A DNA stretch of 64,000 bases from Paenibacillus larvae subsp. larvae (GTDB lineage: Bacteria; Bacillota; Bacilli; Paenibacillales; NBRC-103111), in NCBI RefSeq assembly GCF_002003265.1, contig NZ_CP019687.1, positions 496,001 to 560,000 of the forward strand, given 5' to 3'. A program made the translations under genes and the position numbers. The notes beneath the pieces are model-generated. The model had not been told where the DNA came from. It made no database searches and saw only the letters and a list, made by a program, of their open reading frames with translations. Shown here piece by piece: positions 9,141-17,593 of the stretch; positions within the stretch are counted from its first letter, which is position 1, and each line of letters starts with the position of its first letter.

Positions 9141-9184
9141 GTTTTTAAATAAATTCTATCACTTATTTTCAGGAGGTATTCAAA

Positions 9185-9820
9185 ATGAAAATTGCTATTA
9201 TTGGAGCAACAGGCCAAGCAGGAAGCCGTATTATGAAAGAAGCTATGGACAGAGGTCATGAGGTTACGGCTATTGTGAGAAATGCTTCCAAGCTGGGAGA
9301 AACAAGTGCCCGTGTTCTGGAGAAAGATGTATTTGATCTGAAAGCTGAGGATCTAAAACCTTTTGATGTTGTGGTGAATGCGTTTGGCGCGGCTCCAGGG
9401 CAAGAGCATCTTCATGTAGACGCAGGTAATGTTTTGATCAAGGCCTTGCAAGGTGCACCGGATACCAGATTGTTTGTAGTGGGCGGGGCCGGAAGTCTGT
9501 TTGTGGATGCGGAGCATACTACCAAAGTATTTGAGACCCCTGATTTTCCAAAAGAGTATTTAGCTACGGCTACAAATCAAGCCAAGAATCTGGACATACT
9601 CCGGCAGACCCAAGGTATTACCTGGACCTTCCTAAGTCCATCAGCTTTATTTGCACCGGGCAAACGGACCGGGGCCTACAAGCTTGGAAAGGACCAACTG
9701 CTTGTTAATTCGAAAGGTGAAAGTTTTGTAAGCATGGAGGACTATGCCATCGCAGTACTGGATGAAATTGAAAATCCCCAGCATCTTAACGAGCGCTATA
9801 CGGTGGTATCTGAATCCTAA
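9185..9820 (+). CDS. NAD(P)-binding Rossmann-fold reductase/epimerase-like protein
   Basis: 211 residues of the atypical short-chain dehydrogenase class with GATGQAG at 7-13, close to the YwnB / NADH-flavin-reductase-like group. Members reduce flavins, quinones or other small electrophiles; the substrate here is unknown. ATG 9185 follows AGGAGGT (9172-9178). The gene stands alone behind a strong promoter with a perfect dyad, so it is probably repressed until an inducer such as a quinone or thiol-reactive compound is present (inference). Confidence 0.85.
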   Translation: MKIAIIGATGQAGSRIMKEAMDRGHEVTAIVRNASKLGETSARVLEKDVFDLKAEDLKPFDVVVNAFGAAPGQEHLHVDAGNVLIKALQGAPDTRLFVVGGAGSLFVDAEHTTKVFETPDFPKEYLATATNQAKNLDILRQTQGITWTFLSPSALFAPGKRTGAYKLGKDQLLVNSKGESFVSMEDYAIAVLDEIENPQHLNERYTVVSES

Positions 9821-9876
9821 TAAATAAAGCAAAACCTTTTGCCTGTAGGGGAATTCAAAAGATATACACAGAAAGA

Positions 9877-9912
9877 AGAGCCTTTGAGGAAATACCTCAA
9901 GGCCCTTTTAAC
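9877..9912 (+). terminator. terminator after the reductase gene
   Basis: GCCTTTGAGG/CCTCAAGGC hairpin followed by CTTTTAA. The same core (GCCTTTGAGGAA..CTCAAGGC) recurs in the terminators of both DUF3221 genes at 14.0 and 43.6 kb. Confidence 0.7.
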
Positions 9913-9946
9913 TTTCCTCTACTTATTTCATTTCAAGTAATTGAAT

Positions 9947-10046
9947 GAACCCGCGGGTTTTGATATGCTACCCTTTATGTAGACAGATGAAATAATCAAC
10001 ATCTATTCCTGAAGGGGAGCATATCACTTTGGCTTGCGTGGTTTTT
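9947..10046 (+). repeat. structured repeat, copy A (second copy at 40116-40191)
   Basis: AACCCGCGGGTTTTGATATGCT is shared, with one change, with 40115-40136 downstream of the phage holin gene. Both copies fold alike: a lower stem of CCCGC with GCG(G)G at the 3' end and an upper stem GATATGCT with AGCATAT(C/T), enclosing variable loops. Here it sits between a reductase gene and the tail of the interrupted acetyltransferase. It could be a phage-derived terminator or small RNA. No protein-coding sense. Confidence 0.55.
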
Positions 10047-10835
10047 ATGGGAAACACGTATTAAACGAACTTTATAAACTTGACGCAAAAGCCTCGTTTG
10101 CGATATTAAATACATCTTTAAGAATTTGATGGTATTCTTTTTCGGTTATTTTCTTTTTTATTTTTTGTCCTTTTTTTGTTTCTGTAAAGGTTCTTTTTGT
10201 AAGTGAAACATGTCCATTTTCAATAAGTTTACAAACAATATGTCCTTTATTAAAGGGGGATTCTGGGTGCTTAACAATGATATCTTGTATTTCATTTACT
10301 TTTTTTGTATCTATTTCATCTAAAGTAAAGGCATATCCAGTACGCCACATATCTGTAGGCTCAGAACCAAGAAATTGTGCTGTTTCTCCATTTTCCCCTT
10401 TTCGCATTTCTAACACGTAAGTTCCTTTTTCAGTATCCTGTTTGCGAATACGATACTTTCCTGTTTGAGAAGATACCACTTCTCCATTAAATGGAACGGG
10501 ATACAAAGGAAGATGTGACGCAAAGCCGCCATCTACTATATATGTTTGATTTCGGTATTGTAAGATGATAATAACATGACCATCATCCGGTTTCCATTTA
10601 TCCCCTTTTAAATCATAAACAGTTCCAGCTACCCGATAAACATCAAATCCACTGTCGCATAAAAAGTAATATAGTAAGGAGTTGAGTTCATAACACAATC
10701 CTCCTCTATTATTTAACAATAATTTGTTTTGAACATTGCGTCTATATAAGTTGAATCAATATTCTTAGCAAACCTTGGCAAGGAAAAAGGAACCATTTGT
10801 CGAATAAGAAACAGATCAAGAATAGACAAGTGGGG

Positions 10836-11354
10836 ATGACAATGGATAAACATACCGAACTGGCAAAAGTAACGGCAGCCATGCAACAAACCAAAGAGCG
10901 CCGAATGTATGAACGCTACCAAGCGATCTATTTGCATTTGAAAGGCACATCCATGAAGGCGATCGCTGACATTTTGAATCGAAACCGAATGACGGTGAGC
11001 AGTTACATTCATACGTACGAGAACGGTGGACTGGGAGCCTTGCAAATCAAGCATTCCTCAGGTGCTCCTACTCGGTTGACGAAGCAGCAGCAGGATCGCT
11101 TGAAACAAACCGTCGCCTATTCGGTTCCCCATGAGGTCGGCTTTACGGCAAAGCACAACTGGACGCTTGAACTGATTGCCACGTACGTGGAACGCGAATG
11201 GGGCCATTGCTATTCGCTCCGAGGCATTTCCAAGGTCATGGAGCGGCTAGGGCTCAGCTATACGAAACCGACCTACACGCTCGCAGCAGCAGATCCCAAG
11301 AAACAACGCCATTTCACCGAAACGACCTTTCCTGAACTGAAAAAAAGCTACTGA
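10836..11354 (+). CDS. IS630 family transposase, N-terminal frame (copy 1)
   Basis: Helix-turn-helix DNA-binding part: a homeodomain-like HTH (MKAIADILNRNRMTVSSYIH) and the winged segment typical of IS630 ORF A. ATG 10836 is preferred (a TTG at 10797 is possible). It ends at a seven-A run (11340-11346, codons CTG AAA AAA AGC), where a -1 slip joins the catalytic frame as in IS630 elements made as one protein. Confidence 0.88.
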   Translation: MTMDKHTELAKVTAAMQQTKERRMYERYQAIYLHLKGTSMKAIADILNRNRMTVSSYIHTYENGGLGALQIKHSSGAPTRLTKQQQDRLKQTVAYSVPHEVGFTAKHNWTLELIATYVEREWGHCYSLRGISKVMERLGLSYTKPTYTLAAADPKKQRHFTETTFPELKKSY

Positions 11355-11371
11355 ACGAGGAGATTGATCAC

Positions 11372-11881
11372 TTGCTGTTCGAGGATGAGTCGATGATCCG
11401 GGACTACCAGGCGATTCAGAAGACCTGGTTCCTTCGCGGGAAGCAACGCATCATTCCAACCACGGGCAAGCATCGTGGGGTCAAACTGCTGGCCACGGTT
11501 GACTATGAAACGGGACACATCGTTTGGCAAGAAGATGAACAGTACACCGCTGAAACGTTTCTTTCCTTTCTTCAAAAGGTCATGGCGACTTATCCAACAG
11601 GGAAACTGGCTCTGGTTTTGGACAATGCCCGGATTCATCATGCAAAGCTGCTTCGGCCGTTTCTGGAAGCGCAAAAAAATCGGCTTGAGCTTGTGTACTT
11701 GCCTCCATACAGCCCTCAGTTAAATATCGTAGAAGGACTCTGGAAATGGCTCAAGTCCAGTGTGATCAATAACGTATTCTATTCGGCCGTTTCCGAAATC
11801 CGTCTGCGTGTCGGGCAATTTATGGATGAAATCATGAAGCATCCTCATGCCATTATTGACCGGCTGTGCGTGCGACTTTGA
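11372..11881 (+). CDS. IS630 family transposase, catalytic DDE frame (copy 1)
   Basis: DDE domain: first Asp in FEDES, second in LVLDNARIHH, Glu in NIVEGLWKWLK. The frame is open from the A7 slip site, so the active protein is probably the -1 fusion of both frames (about 345 residues). The TTG/CTG-type start given here is only the first internal start codon. All three catalytic residues are present and the element looks competent. Confidence 0.88.
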   Translation: MLFEDESMIRDYQAIQKTWFLRGKQRIIPTTGKHRGVKLLATVDYETGHIVWQEDEQYTAETFLSFLQKVMATYPTGKLALVLDNARIHHAKLLRPFLEAQKNRLELVYLPPYSPQLNIVEGLWKWLKSSVINNVFYSAVSEIRLRVGQFMDEIMKHPHAIIDRLCVRL

Positions 11882-12205
11882 TTGCTATTTTCTTTCGTTC
11901 AACTTATATAGAAATTTCTTTAATGTTTTTACCCATAACATCCAAATTTTCATAAGGCAATATATATCCCATTTTTAAAAGGATCTCATGTAAATTGTCA
12001 AATTGTACATTCTCTACTGGATTTAATCTTGAGAAAAAAACACTTTGTAACTCAGTCATACTTCATCACCTTTCTTTATAGAAAATATTACCATTTTATA
12101 TTATTTAACATATTATGGATATATTTTCAAGTGAAAAATATGTGAACTCCGATTACGATCCAATTCAAGGATTTACTATATAAGTTGAACGAAAGAAAAT
12201 AGCAA

Positions 12206-12715
12206 TCAAAGTCGCACGCACAGCCGGTCAATAATGGCATGAGGATGCTTCATGATTTCATCCATAAATTGCCCGACACGCAGACGGATTTCGGAAACGG
12301 CCGAATAGAATACGTTATTGATCACACTGGACTTGAGCCATTTCCAGAGTCCTTCTACGATATTTAACTGAGGGCTGTATGGAGGCAAGTACACAAGCTC
12401 AAGCCGATTTTTTTGCGCTTCCAGAAACGGCCGAAGCAGCTTTGCATGATGAATCCGGGCATTGTCCAAAACCAGAGCCAGTTTCCCTGTTGGATAAGTC
12501 GCCATGACCTTTTGAAGAAAGGAAAGAAACGTTTCAGCGGTGTACTGTTCATCTTCTTGCCAAACGATGTGTCCCGTTTCATAGTCAACCGTGGCCAGCA
12601 GTTTGACCCCACGATGCTTGCCCGTGGTTGGAATGATGCGTTGCTTCCCGCGAAGGAACCAGGTCTTCTGAATCGCCTGGTAGTCCCGGATCATCGACTC
12701 ATCCTCGAACAGCAA
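12206..12715 (-). CDS. IS630 family transposase, catalytic DDE frame (copy 2)
   Basis: Translation identical to the frame at 11372-11881: FEDES, LVLDNARIHH and NIVEGLWKWLK give the DDE triad. Expected to be made as a -1 frameshift product with the frame at 12733-13251 through the A7 run (12741-12747 on the plus strand). Confidence 0.88.
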   Translation of the reverse strand: MLFEDESMIRDYQAIQKTWFLRGKQRIIPTTGKHRGVKLLATVDYETGHIVWQEDEQYTAETFLSFLQKVMATYPTGKLALVLDNARIHHAKLLRPFLEAQKNRLELVYLPPYSPQLNIVEGLWKWLKSSVINNVFYSAVSEIRLRVGQFMDEIMKHPHAIIDRLCVRL

Positions 12716-12732
12716 GTGATCAATCTCCTCGT

Positions 12733-13251
12733 TCAGTAGCTTTTTTTCAGTTCAGGAAAGGTCGTTTCGGTGAAATGGCGTTGTTTCTTGGGATCTGCTG
12801 CTGCGAGCGTGTAGGTCGGTTTCGTATAGCTGAGCCCTAGCCGCTCCATGACCTTGGAAATGCCTCGGAGCGAATAGCAATGGCCCCATTCGCGTTCCAC
12901 GTACGTGGCAATCAGTTCAAGCGTCCAGTTGTGCTTTGCCGTAAAGCCGACCTCATGGGGAACCGAATAGGCGACGGTTTGTTTCAAGCGATCCTGCTGC
13001 TGCTTCGTCAACCGAGTAGGAGCACCTGAGGAATGCTTGATTTGCAAGGCTCCCAGTCCACCGTTCTCGTACGTATGAATGTAACTGCTCACCGTCATTC
13101 GGTTTCGATTCAAAATGTCAGCGATCGCCTTCATGGATGTGCCTTTCAAATGCAAATAGATCGCTTGGTAGCGTTCATACATTCGGCGCTCTTTGGTTTG
13201 TTGCATGGCTGCCGTTACTTTTGCCAGTTCGGTATGTTTATCCATTGTCAT
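12733..13251 (-). CDS. IS630 family transposase, N-terminal frame (copy 2)
   Basis: Identical to the frame at 10836-11354: HTH DNA-binding segment ending at the A7 slip site. ATG at 13251 mirrors ATG 10836. Confidence 0.88.
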   Translation of the reverse strand: MTMDKHTELAKVTAAMQQTKERRMYERYQAIYLHLKGTSMKAIADILNRNRMTVSSYIHTYENGGLGALQIKHSSGAPTRLTKQQQDRLKQTVAYSVPHEVGFTAKHNWTLELIATYVEREWGHCYSLRGISKVMERLGLSYTKPTYTLAAADPKKQRHFTETTFPELKKSY

Positions 13252-13522
13252 CCCCACTTGTCTATTCTTGATCTGTTTCTTATTCGACAAATGGTTCCTT
13301 TTTCCTTGCCAAGGTTTGCTAAGAATATTGATTCAACTTATATAGTAAAGGTACAATTCTTGTTCTATTCATTCTATTAGTCATTTCTCGTTCCATTTGC
13401 TGCTCTTTTTTCAGTGTGTTATTTGTGACAATAATATTAATAATTGGTAAATATAGAGGGTATTTGATTTATTGTATAGAAATAAGGATGTGTAACCATA
13501 AAATACAAGGAGGATCAGTACT

Positions 13523-13924
13523 ATGATCACAAAGAAGAAATTAGTAGCTGTAGCAACCTCTCTTACATTAGGTTTAGGATTCACAGGAGGAGTCACACCT
13601 GCTTTTGCACATTCTGATGAATCTTCGTTGAAGAACACTTCTATCTCTTCCGTCGAGAAACAGGAGCAATTGCATTTCACAGGATATGTTATTTCAATTA
13701 ATAATCATTACTTGACAGTTGCAGATGTTCCTACAAAAGAAGAAGCACTCTCCTATCAAAATGATTGGTGGGAATTAACTTACCAAAATAAGATACTAGT
13801 AGTTCCCGTCCAAAACAATGAAGCATATAAGGTAGGTGACCAATTAAATGTATTCTCTATAGGAATGACGTTCTCCATTCCACCTATTGCAGTTTCACCT
13901 ACCATTGAGAAAATATCAGAGTAA
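13523..13924 (+). CDS. secreted DUF3221-type protein, copy A
   Basis: 133 residues with a signal peptide (MITKKKLVAVATSLTLGLGF, cleavage near AFA-HSDES) and a small beta-rich domain, FTGYVISINNHYLTVADVPTKEEA to KVGDQLNVF, resembling DUF3221 (YobA-like). Function unknown. AAGGAGGAT lies before the ATG. A paralogue at 43091-43480 shares the signal peptide almost exactly, about 60% of the mature part by eye, the upstream region (rAAATACAAGGAGGATnAG) and the terminator. One copy lies outside and one inside the prophage. Confidence 0.8.
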   Translation: MITKKKLVAVATSLTLGLGFTGGVTPAFAHSDESSLKNTSISSVEKQEQLHFTGYVISINNHYLTVADVPTKEEALSYQNDWWELTYQNKILVVPVQNNEAYKVGDQLNVFSIGMTFSIPPIAVSPTIEKISE

Positions 13925-14320
13925 AAATTAAAGGTCAGTCTACAGGTGCTAACTGGATTTTTTACCAGGAAATATGTACAAATAAATACAACCAGATTAA
14001 TGAATAAAAAAAGCCTTTGAGGAAGCACTGTACTGTGACCCGTAAGATGGACACTTTGAAAAAAAGTGGGCACAGTTCACACCTCAAGGCTCTTTTTGTT
14101 TATGTCCCCATTAGGGACGAATTGGGGACGAAATCTACTCGGACTCACAATAATTCACTTAGATACGAACAGAATGCAAACAAGAAAAACCCTTATAAAA
14201 TTAAGGGTTTTTAAGATGGACTCTTATTTAATTAGGGGAGAAACATTCTTTATAGGGGAACCGGTCTTTTTTTGGACCTTGGCTTTAGCAGACATATCTT
14301 TAGATGATTACCTTACCAAA
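13925..14320. other. 395-bp gene-free stretch with two terminators
   Basis: It holds the DUF3221 terminator (14012-14096) with a 51-bp mini-element in its loop, a second hairpin AAACCCTTA/TTAAGGGTTT with T-run (14187-14213), and no convincing ORF. Frames seen here have no ribosome binding site and no family pattern. Confidence 0.6.
14029..14079. mobile_element. 51-bp IS3-type mini-element in a terminator loop
   Basis: Begins TGTACTGTGACCC and ends GGGCACAGTTCA (imperfect inverted repeat, TG..CA ends), flanked by CAC on both sides (14026-14028, 14080-14082). Removing the element and one CAC restores AGCCTTTGAGGAAGCA-CCTCAAGGCT, the same hairpin found uninterrupted at 43565-43595 behind the paralogous gene. 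The internal GTAAGATGGACAC resembles IS3-family ends. No coding capacity. Confidence 0.75.
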
Positions 14321-15004
14321 TCAGATGGAGTGATGAATGAGGCGGCCGTCTTTAATCGTAATAATCCTGTCACACTTATCCAGCACGCGTTCGTCATGGG
14401 TAACCATGATGCCCGATTTTTTGCGTGATTTGATCTCATAAGCCAACAGTTCCACGACTTCCCGGCCGCGTTTAGAGTCCAGGCTTGCCGTAGGCTCATC
14501 AGCCAAGATGATTTCCGGATCATTCATTAAAGCCCTGGCAATAGCTACCCTCTGGCGCTGTCCCCCGGATAATTCGGAAGGGTAGCGGGCAGTACGGTCT
14601 GACAGTTCCAAATGCTCCAATAATTCTTGGCTTCTTAGTTCAGCTTCATGATGGTTCATTTTGGCCAGTCTGGAGATTAAAAGAAGCTGGTCACGGACTG
14701 TTAAATAAGGAATCAGATTAGAACTCTGAAAAACAAATCCGATCTTCTCCAGCCGGAGTTTTGTTCTTTCTTTTGAGGAAAGCCGGGTAATTTCTTGGCC
14801 GTTTAACTGAATACGGCCTTCGGTTGGCGAGAGAAGGGCTCCCGTTATGGATAAGAAAGTGCTTTTTCCTGATCCGGATGGGCCCATAACAGCAACGAAT
14901 TCTCCCGGTTCGACCTTTAAGGAAACGTGCTCCAGTGCCTTAAACTCCGCCGGCCCGTCTTTATACACTTTTGAAACTTGGTCTAATACGAGCTTAGCAC
15001 TCAT
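14321..15004 (-). CDS. ABC transporter ATP-binding protein (MacB/LolD type)
   Basis: 227 residues. Walker A GPSGSGKST at 41-49, a Q-loop (FVFQSSNLIP), signature LSGGQRQRVAIARAL, Walker B IILADEPTASLD and an H-loop MVTHD. It powers the FtsX-like permease encoded directly upstream; the two overlap as TAATG. Such pairs export peptides, antibiotics or lipoproteins or act mechanically. The next genes are a histidine kinase and response regulator on the same strand, the usual layout for a stress- or antimicrobial-responsive exporter. Confidence 0.93.
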   Translation of the reverse strand: MSAKLVLDQVSKVYKDGPAEFKALEHVSLKVEPGEFVAVMGPSGSGKSTFLSITGALLSPTEGRIQLNGQEITRLSSKERTKLRLEKIGFVFQSSNLIPYLTVRDQLLLISRLAKMNHHEAELRSQELLEHLELSDRTARYPSELSGGQRQRVAIARALMNDPEIILADEPTASLDSKRGREVVELLAYEIKSRKKSGIMVTHDERVLDKCDRIITIKDGRLIHHSI

Positions 15005-16104
15005 TATTCTCCCCCCTCAATCGCTTCCACCGGGTCCACTATCTGAATTAAGGAAAGCAGGGAACCGGCCAGTGAAACGGCAAGTAAAATGATGGAATAG
15101 ATAACGACTGTAGCCGGATTCAAGGAGAAGGGCATAGCCTCCGGTAATATTTGTTTGACTCCGTAGGTGATTACGATACTTAAAATTACGCATACGGACG
15201 TTACCAGCATGACTTGACCGAGCAAATTTGCAGCCAAATAGCTTGTTTTTGCTCCTAATGCCTTGAGAACCCCAAACTGATTTCTTTTCTGCAAGGTGAT
15301 CACATAAAAGAAAACAGCCAGTACAAATGCGGCGATGACGAACAGGAATCCAATCATCATGTTAAGGGAAGCCTGCTCTTGCGAGTAGCTGGGAAGGTTT
15401 TTCAATATGTCTTTTTGCGTGGCGATCTCATACTCTGAAAGTGCCTGCTTCAAAGCTTGAATATGGGAATCTTCTGTTTGAAATATAATGGTGTTCACTT
15501 TCGGCTCTTGATCGGAGACGGTTTTTGCGCGCGTCCCCTCCAGCTTTTTAAAGCCTTCCGGATCCATATAGACAACCGGTGTATGACTGAACCGGCTTCC
15601 ATCCACGAATCCCTTTACCGTAAACGGAGTATCTTCCGGCCCCATTTTTAAGGTATCCCCGATCTGAAGACCTTCCCGTTTCAAGGAACTGTCCACGAGT
15701 ATTTCCGTACCTTTGTTATGGATGGGTTCTCCTTCAGCCGGTTCGGGTACGAGGTAACCATCCGAGTTAGTGGCAAATAAAGCGATATCCACATTCTTAT
15801 CCTTACTGCCCAATTTGGCAGAAAACATTTCAACGGAAAGTTTTTCTACGGCAGTTATTCCTTCTTTTCCCAATTTATCCGTAACTTTGCCCGGTACCGA
15901 AGAGCGGTTCAGCCTGTGACCTGAATCAGAGTCCAGGACAAAATAATTCCCTTTTAAATGCTGAATGGCTGAAGCATTGTCAGCAGAAAGTCCCTGTGCG
16001 AGCCCTGAAATCATAAACACGAGGAAAGCAACAAGCAAAATGATAAGGGCTACAAGCAGATAACGGAGCTTGGACTGCTTTAACTCCCGTATAGCTAAAA
16101 ACAT
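15004..16104 (-). CDS. ABC transporter permease, FtsX/MacB family
   Basis: 366 residues: one N-terminal transmembrane helix (about 17-40), a large extracytoplasmic MacB_PCD-like domain and three C-terminal helices with the FtsX domain. ATG 16104 (MFLAIRELKQSKLRYLL) is chosen because GGAGATGA precedes it; a longer frame to 16131 lacks such a site. It pairs with the ATPase that starts at its stop codon. Confidence 0.9.
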   Translation of the reverse strand: MFLAIRELKQSKLRYLLVALIILLVAFLVFMISGLAQGLSADNASAIQHLKGNYFVLDSDSGHRLNRSSVPGKVTDKLGKEGITAVEKLSVEMFSAKLGSKDKNVDIALFATNSDGYLVPEPAEGEPIHNKGTEILVDSSLKREGLQIGDTLKMGPEDTPFTVKGFVDGSRFSHTPVVYMDPEGFKKLEGTRAKTVSDQEPKVNTIIFQTEDSHIQALKQALSEYEIATQKDILKNLPSYSQEQASLNMMIGFLFVIAAFVLAVFFYVITLQKRNQFGVLKALGAKTSYLAANLLGQVMLVTSVCVILSIVITYGVKQILPEAMPFSLNPATVVIYSIILLAVSLAGSLLSLIQIVDPVEAIEGGE

Positions 16105-16182
16105 GTATTCATCTCCATTCCCTTTTATCAATTCTATGAAAATAGTATAAAAACCGAATATGAACGGAAGATGAACAACAAA

Positions 16183-17571
16183 TTACACATGGGGCAGAAC
16201 AATGTGGAAGGCAGTCCCTTTATTCACTTCCGTATTTACGGTTATATTCCCCTCATGAAGATCTATGATTTTTTTGACAATAGATAAGCCGAGCCCCGTT
16301 CCTGATTCTTTTCGCGTACGTGCTTGATCTGTTTTGTAGAAGCGGTCAAAAATATAGAGAAGATGTTTTTCCGGGATGCCGCATCCTGTATCCGAAATCA
16401 GAACATGCACATTTGCTGTATCTTGGTAAATTTTTAACGAAATCGTGCCTCCTGCATCTGTATGTGCAATGGCATTGGTCAGCAGGTTGCTCCATACCTG
16501 ATACAGCAGCTTAGGGTCTCCTTTAACAATTGTGGATGGAAGGTCCATTTGAATAACCAACTCTTTTTCCCGCCATTGCCACTCCGACATCATGACCACT
16601 TGTTTAAGCTGGACGGCTGCATCGAAGCATTCCTGTTCCAATGTTCCCTCTTCTTTGTCCAGAGAAGCCAGCAGTAAAAGCAGTTTGCTTAAAACAGATA
16701 AACGGGAACTTTCTTTTTCAATAATAGATAAGTAATGCTCCTGTTGTTCGGAAGACAAGTTCTCCGTACGCAGTGTTTTGGAAAAGCCTTGGATAGAAGA
16801 GAGGGGAGACTGGATTTCATGAGAGACATTGGAAACGAATTCCTGCCGCATGTCTTCCAAACGTTTGAGACTGGTTGCCATTTGCAGAAAATGGCGGGCC
16901 AGCTTTCCGATTTCGTCTTTTCTCTGCGTGTTCAACTGGATGTGATAGTTTCCTTCAGCTACCTTCTTGGTGGCGTCAGTTAAGGTTTTAATAGGTTTAA
17001 CGATATAACGGGTACTTATAATGACGAGCAGAAAGCTGAGAAGCAGAGTCAGCATAAGCAGAACAGCAAGAAAAATCCGCATTTCGCCGAACTGCTGTTT
17101 CACATTGGGGCGGACAAACAGGGCATACCGTGTGCCGCCGGCATCAAGAGGGACTCCAATGCTATTGGCCAGTTCATTATGAAAAAAGCCGGTAACAAAC
17201 AATTGGCGGGAGAACGTTTCAATCCCGTGATAAACCTCCCCATTCAATACTGGCTGAACTACATCGTTCCCGAGGGCGGCAGAGCGGAAAGGGGCCCCGT
17301 AAAACCGGCCTTTACCGTTTGTATCCACCAGGTACATTTGAAATCCAAGATTGGCAATGCCTTGAAGATAATGATCCAAATTTCCTTCACGGGATGATGG
17401 ATAGACGGAAACAATATCTTTGGCCATATTGGTAATTTTCTGGTCGTTATAAGGCTTTAGCTGCTTCTGATAATATATATTGGACAGCAGGAAGGCGGTG
17501 ACGGCGCTGACGATCATAATAAGCATGGTAGTTACAACAATACGCAGGTAAAGGGTTCTCAATTCATTCAT
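16183..17571 (-). CDS. sensor histidine kinase with HAMP domain
   Basis: 462 residues: TM1 about 10-30, an extracytoplasmic sensor of about 140 residues, TM2 about 175-197 and HAMP. HisKA follows with the phospho-His in NVSHEIQSPLSSI, then HATPase_c with N-box SNLLTNAIAHTD, G1 DTGCGIP and G2 GTGLGLSIV. It ends 23 bases after the partner regulator gene and lies 78 bases before the ABC genes, so a single regulator-kinase-exporter operon is likely. Confidence 0.93.
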   Translation of the reverse strand: MNELRTLYLRIVVTTMLIMIVSAVTAFLLSNIYYQKQLKPYNDQKITNMAKDIVSVYPSSREGNLDHYLQGIANLGFQMYLVDTNGKGRFYGAPFRSAALGNDVVQPVLNGEVYHGIETFSRQLFVTGFFHNELANSIGVPLDAGGTRYALFVRPNVKQQFGEMRIFLAVLLMLTLLLSFLLVIISTRYIVKPIKTLTDATKKVAEGNYHIQLNTQRKDEIGKLARHFLQMATSLKRLEDMRQEFVSNVSHEIQSPLSSIQGFSKTLRTENLSSEQQEHYLSIIEKESSRLSVLSKLLLLLASLDKEEGTLEQECFDAAVQLKQVVMMSEWQWREKELVIQMDLPSTIVKGDPKLLYQVWSNLLTNAIAHTDAGGTISLKIYQDTANVHVLISDTGCGIPEKHLLYIFDRFYKTDQARTRKESGTGLGLSIVKKIIDLHEGNITVNTEVNKGTAFHIVLPHV

Positions 17572-17593
17572 CCTCCATCAAATGAAACCGGAA

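Larger units (their letters stand above)
10745..11908 (+). mobile_element. IS630-family insertion sequence, copy 1 (1164 bp)
   Basis: Ends TATAAGTTGAA / TTCAACTTATA, flanked by a TA duplication (10743-10744 and 11909-11910), the hallmark of IS630/Tc1 elements. It contains two overlapping transposase frames. It is identical in length, and as far as compared in sequence, to the inverted copy at 12179-13342. It interrupts the N-acetyltransferase gene. Confidence 0.93.
10072..12059 (-). pseudogene. arylamine N-acetyltransferase split by an IS630-type insertion
   Basis: The 5' part (12059 to about 11909; MTELQSVFFSRLNPVENV to NIKEIS, about 50 residues, with AAGGTGATG before the ATG) and the 3' part (10742-10072) join in frame once 10745-11908 and one TA are removed, giving KEIS-RRNVQNKLLLNNRGG. 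The restored protein of about 275 residues is a full NAT with catalytic Cys in NNRGGLCYELN, His in DDGHV and Asp in YIVDGGFA. It closely resembles Bacillus NAT. NAT moves acetyl groups from acetyl-CoA to arylamines and hydrazines. The remaining 215-residue 3' frame still contains the Cys but lacks the first domain, so it is probably inactive. Confidence 0.88.
12179..13342 (-). mobile_element. IS630-family insertion sequence, copy 2 (1164 bp, inverted)
   Basis: Same element as copy 1 in opposite orientation, bounded by TA at 12177-12178 and 13343-13344. Only 270 bp of older sequence, holding the divergent 5' ends of the acetyltransferase and yjcZ-like genes, separates the two copies, forming a long inverted repeat. 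Confidence 0.93.
12115..13390 (+). pseudogene. YjcZ-like small sporulation protein gene split by IS630 copy 2
   Basis: ATG 12115 opens MDIFSSEKYVNSDYDPIQGF and runs into the IS at codon 21. Removing the IS and one TA continues in frame as TSKGTILVLFILLVISRS. This matches the intact small gene at 30968-31066 (TSTGAILVLFILLVIILR) at DNA and protein level. YjcZ-type proteins are 25-50 residue hydrophobic spore proteins. The original stop is unclear because the frame runs on to 13526. The start has no good ribosome binding site. Confidence 0.6.

Noticed and set aside
14017-14428. ORFs overlapping the mini-element and second terminator
   Set aside because: They run through hairpins, lack ribosome binding sites and overlap the end of the ABC ATPase gene on the other strand.
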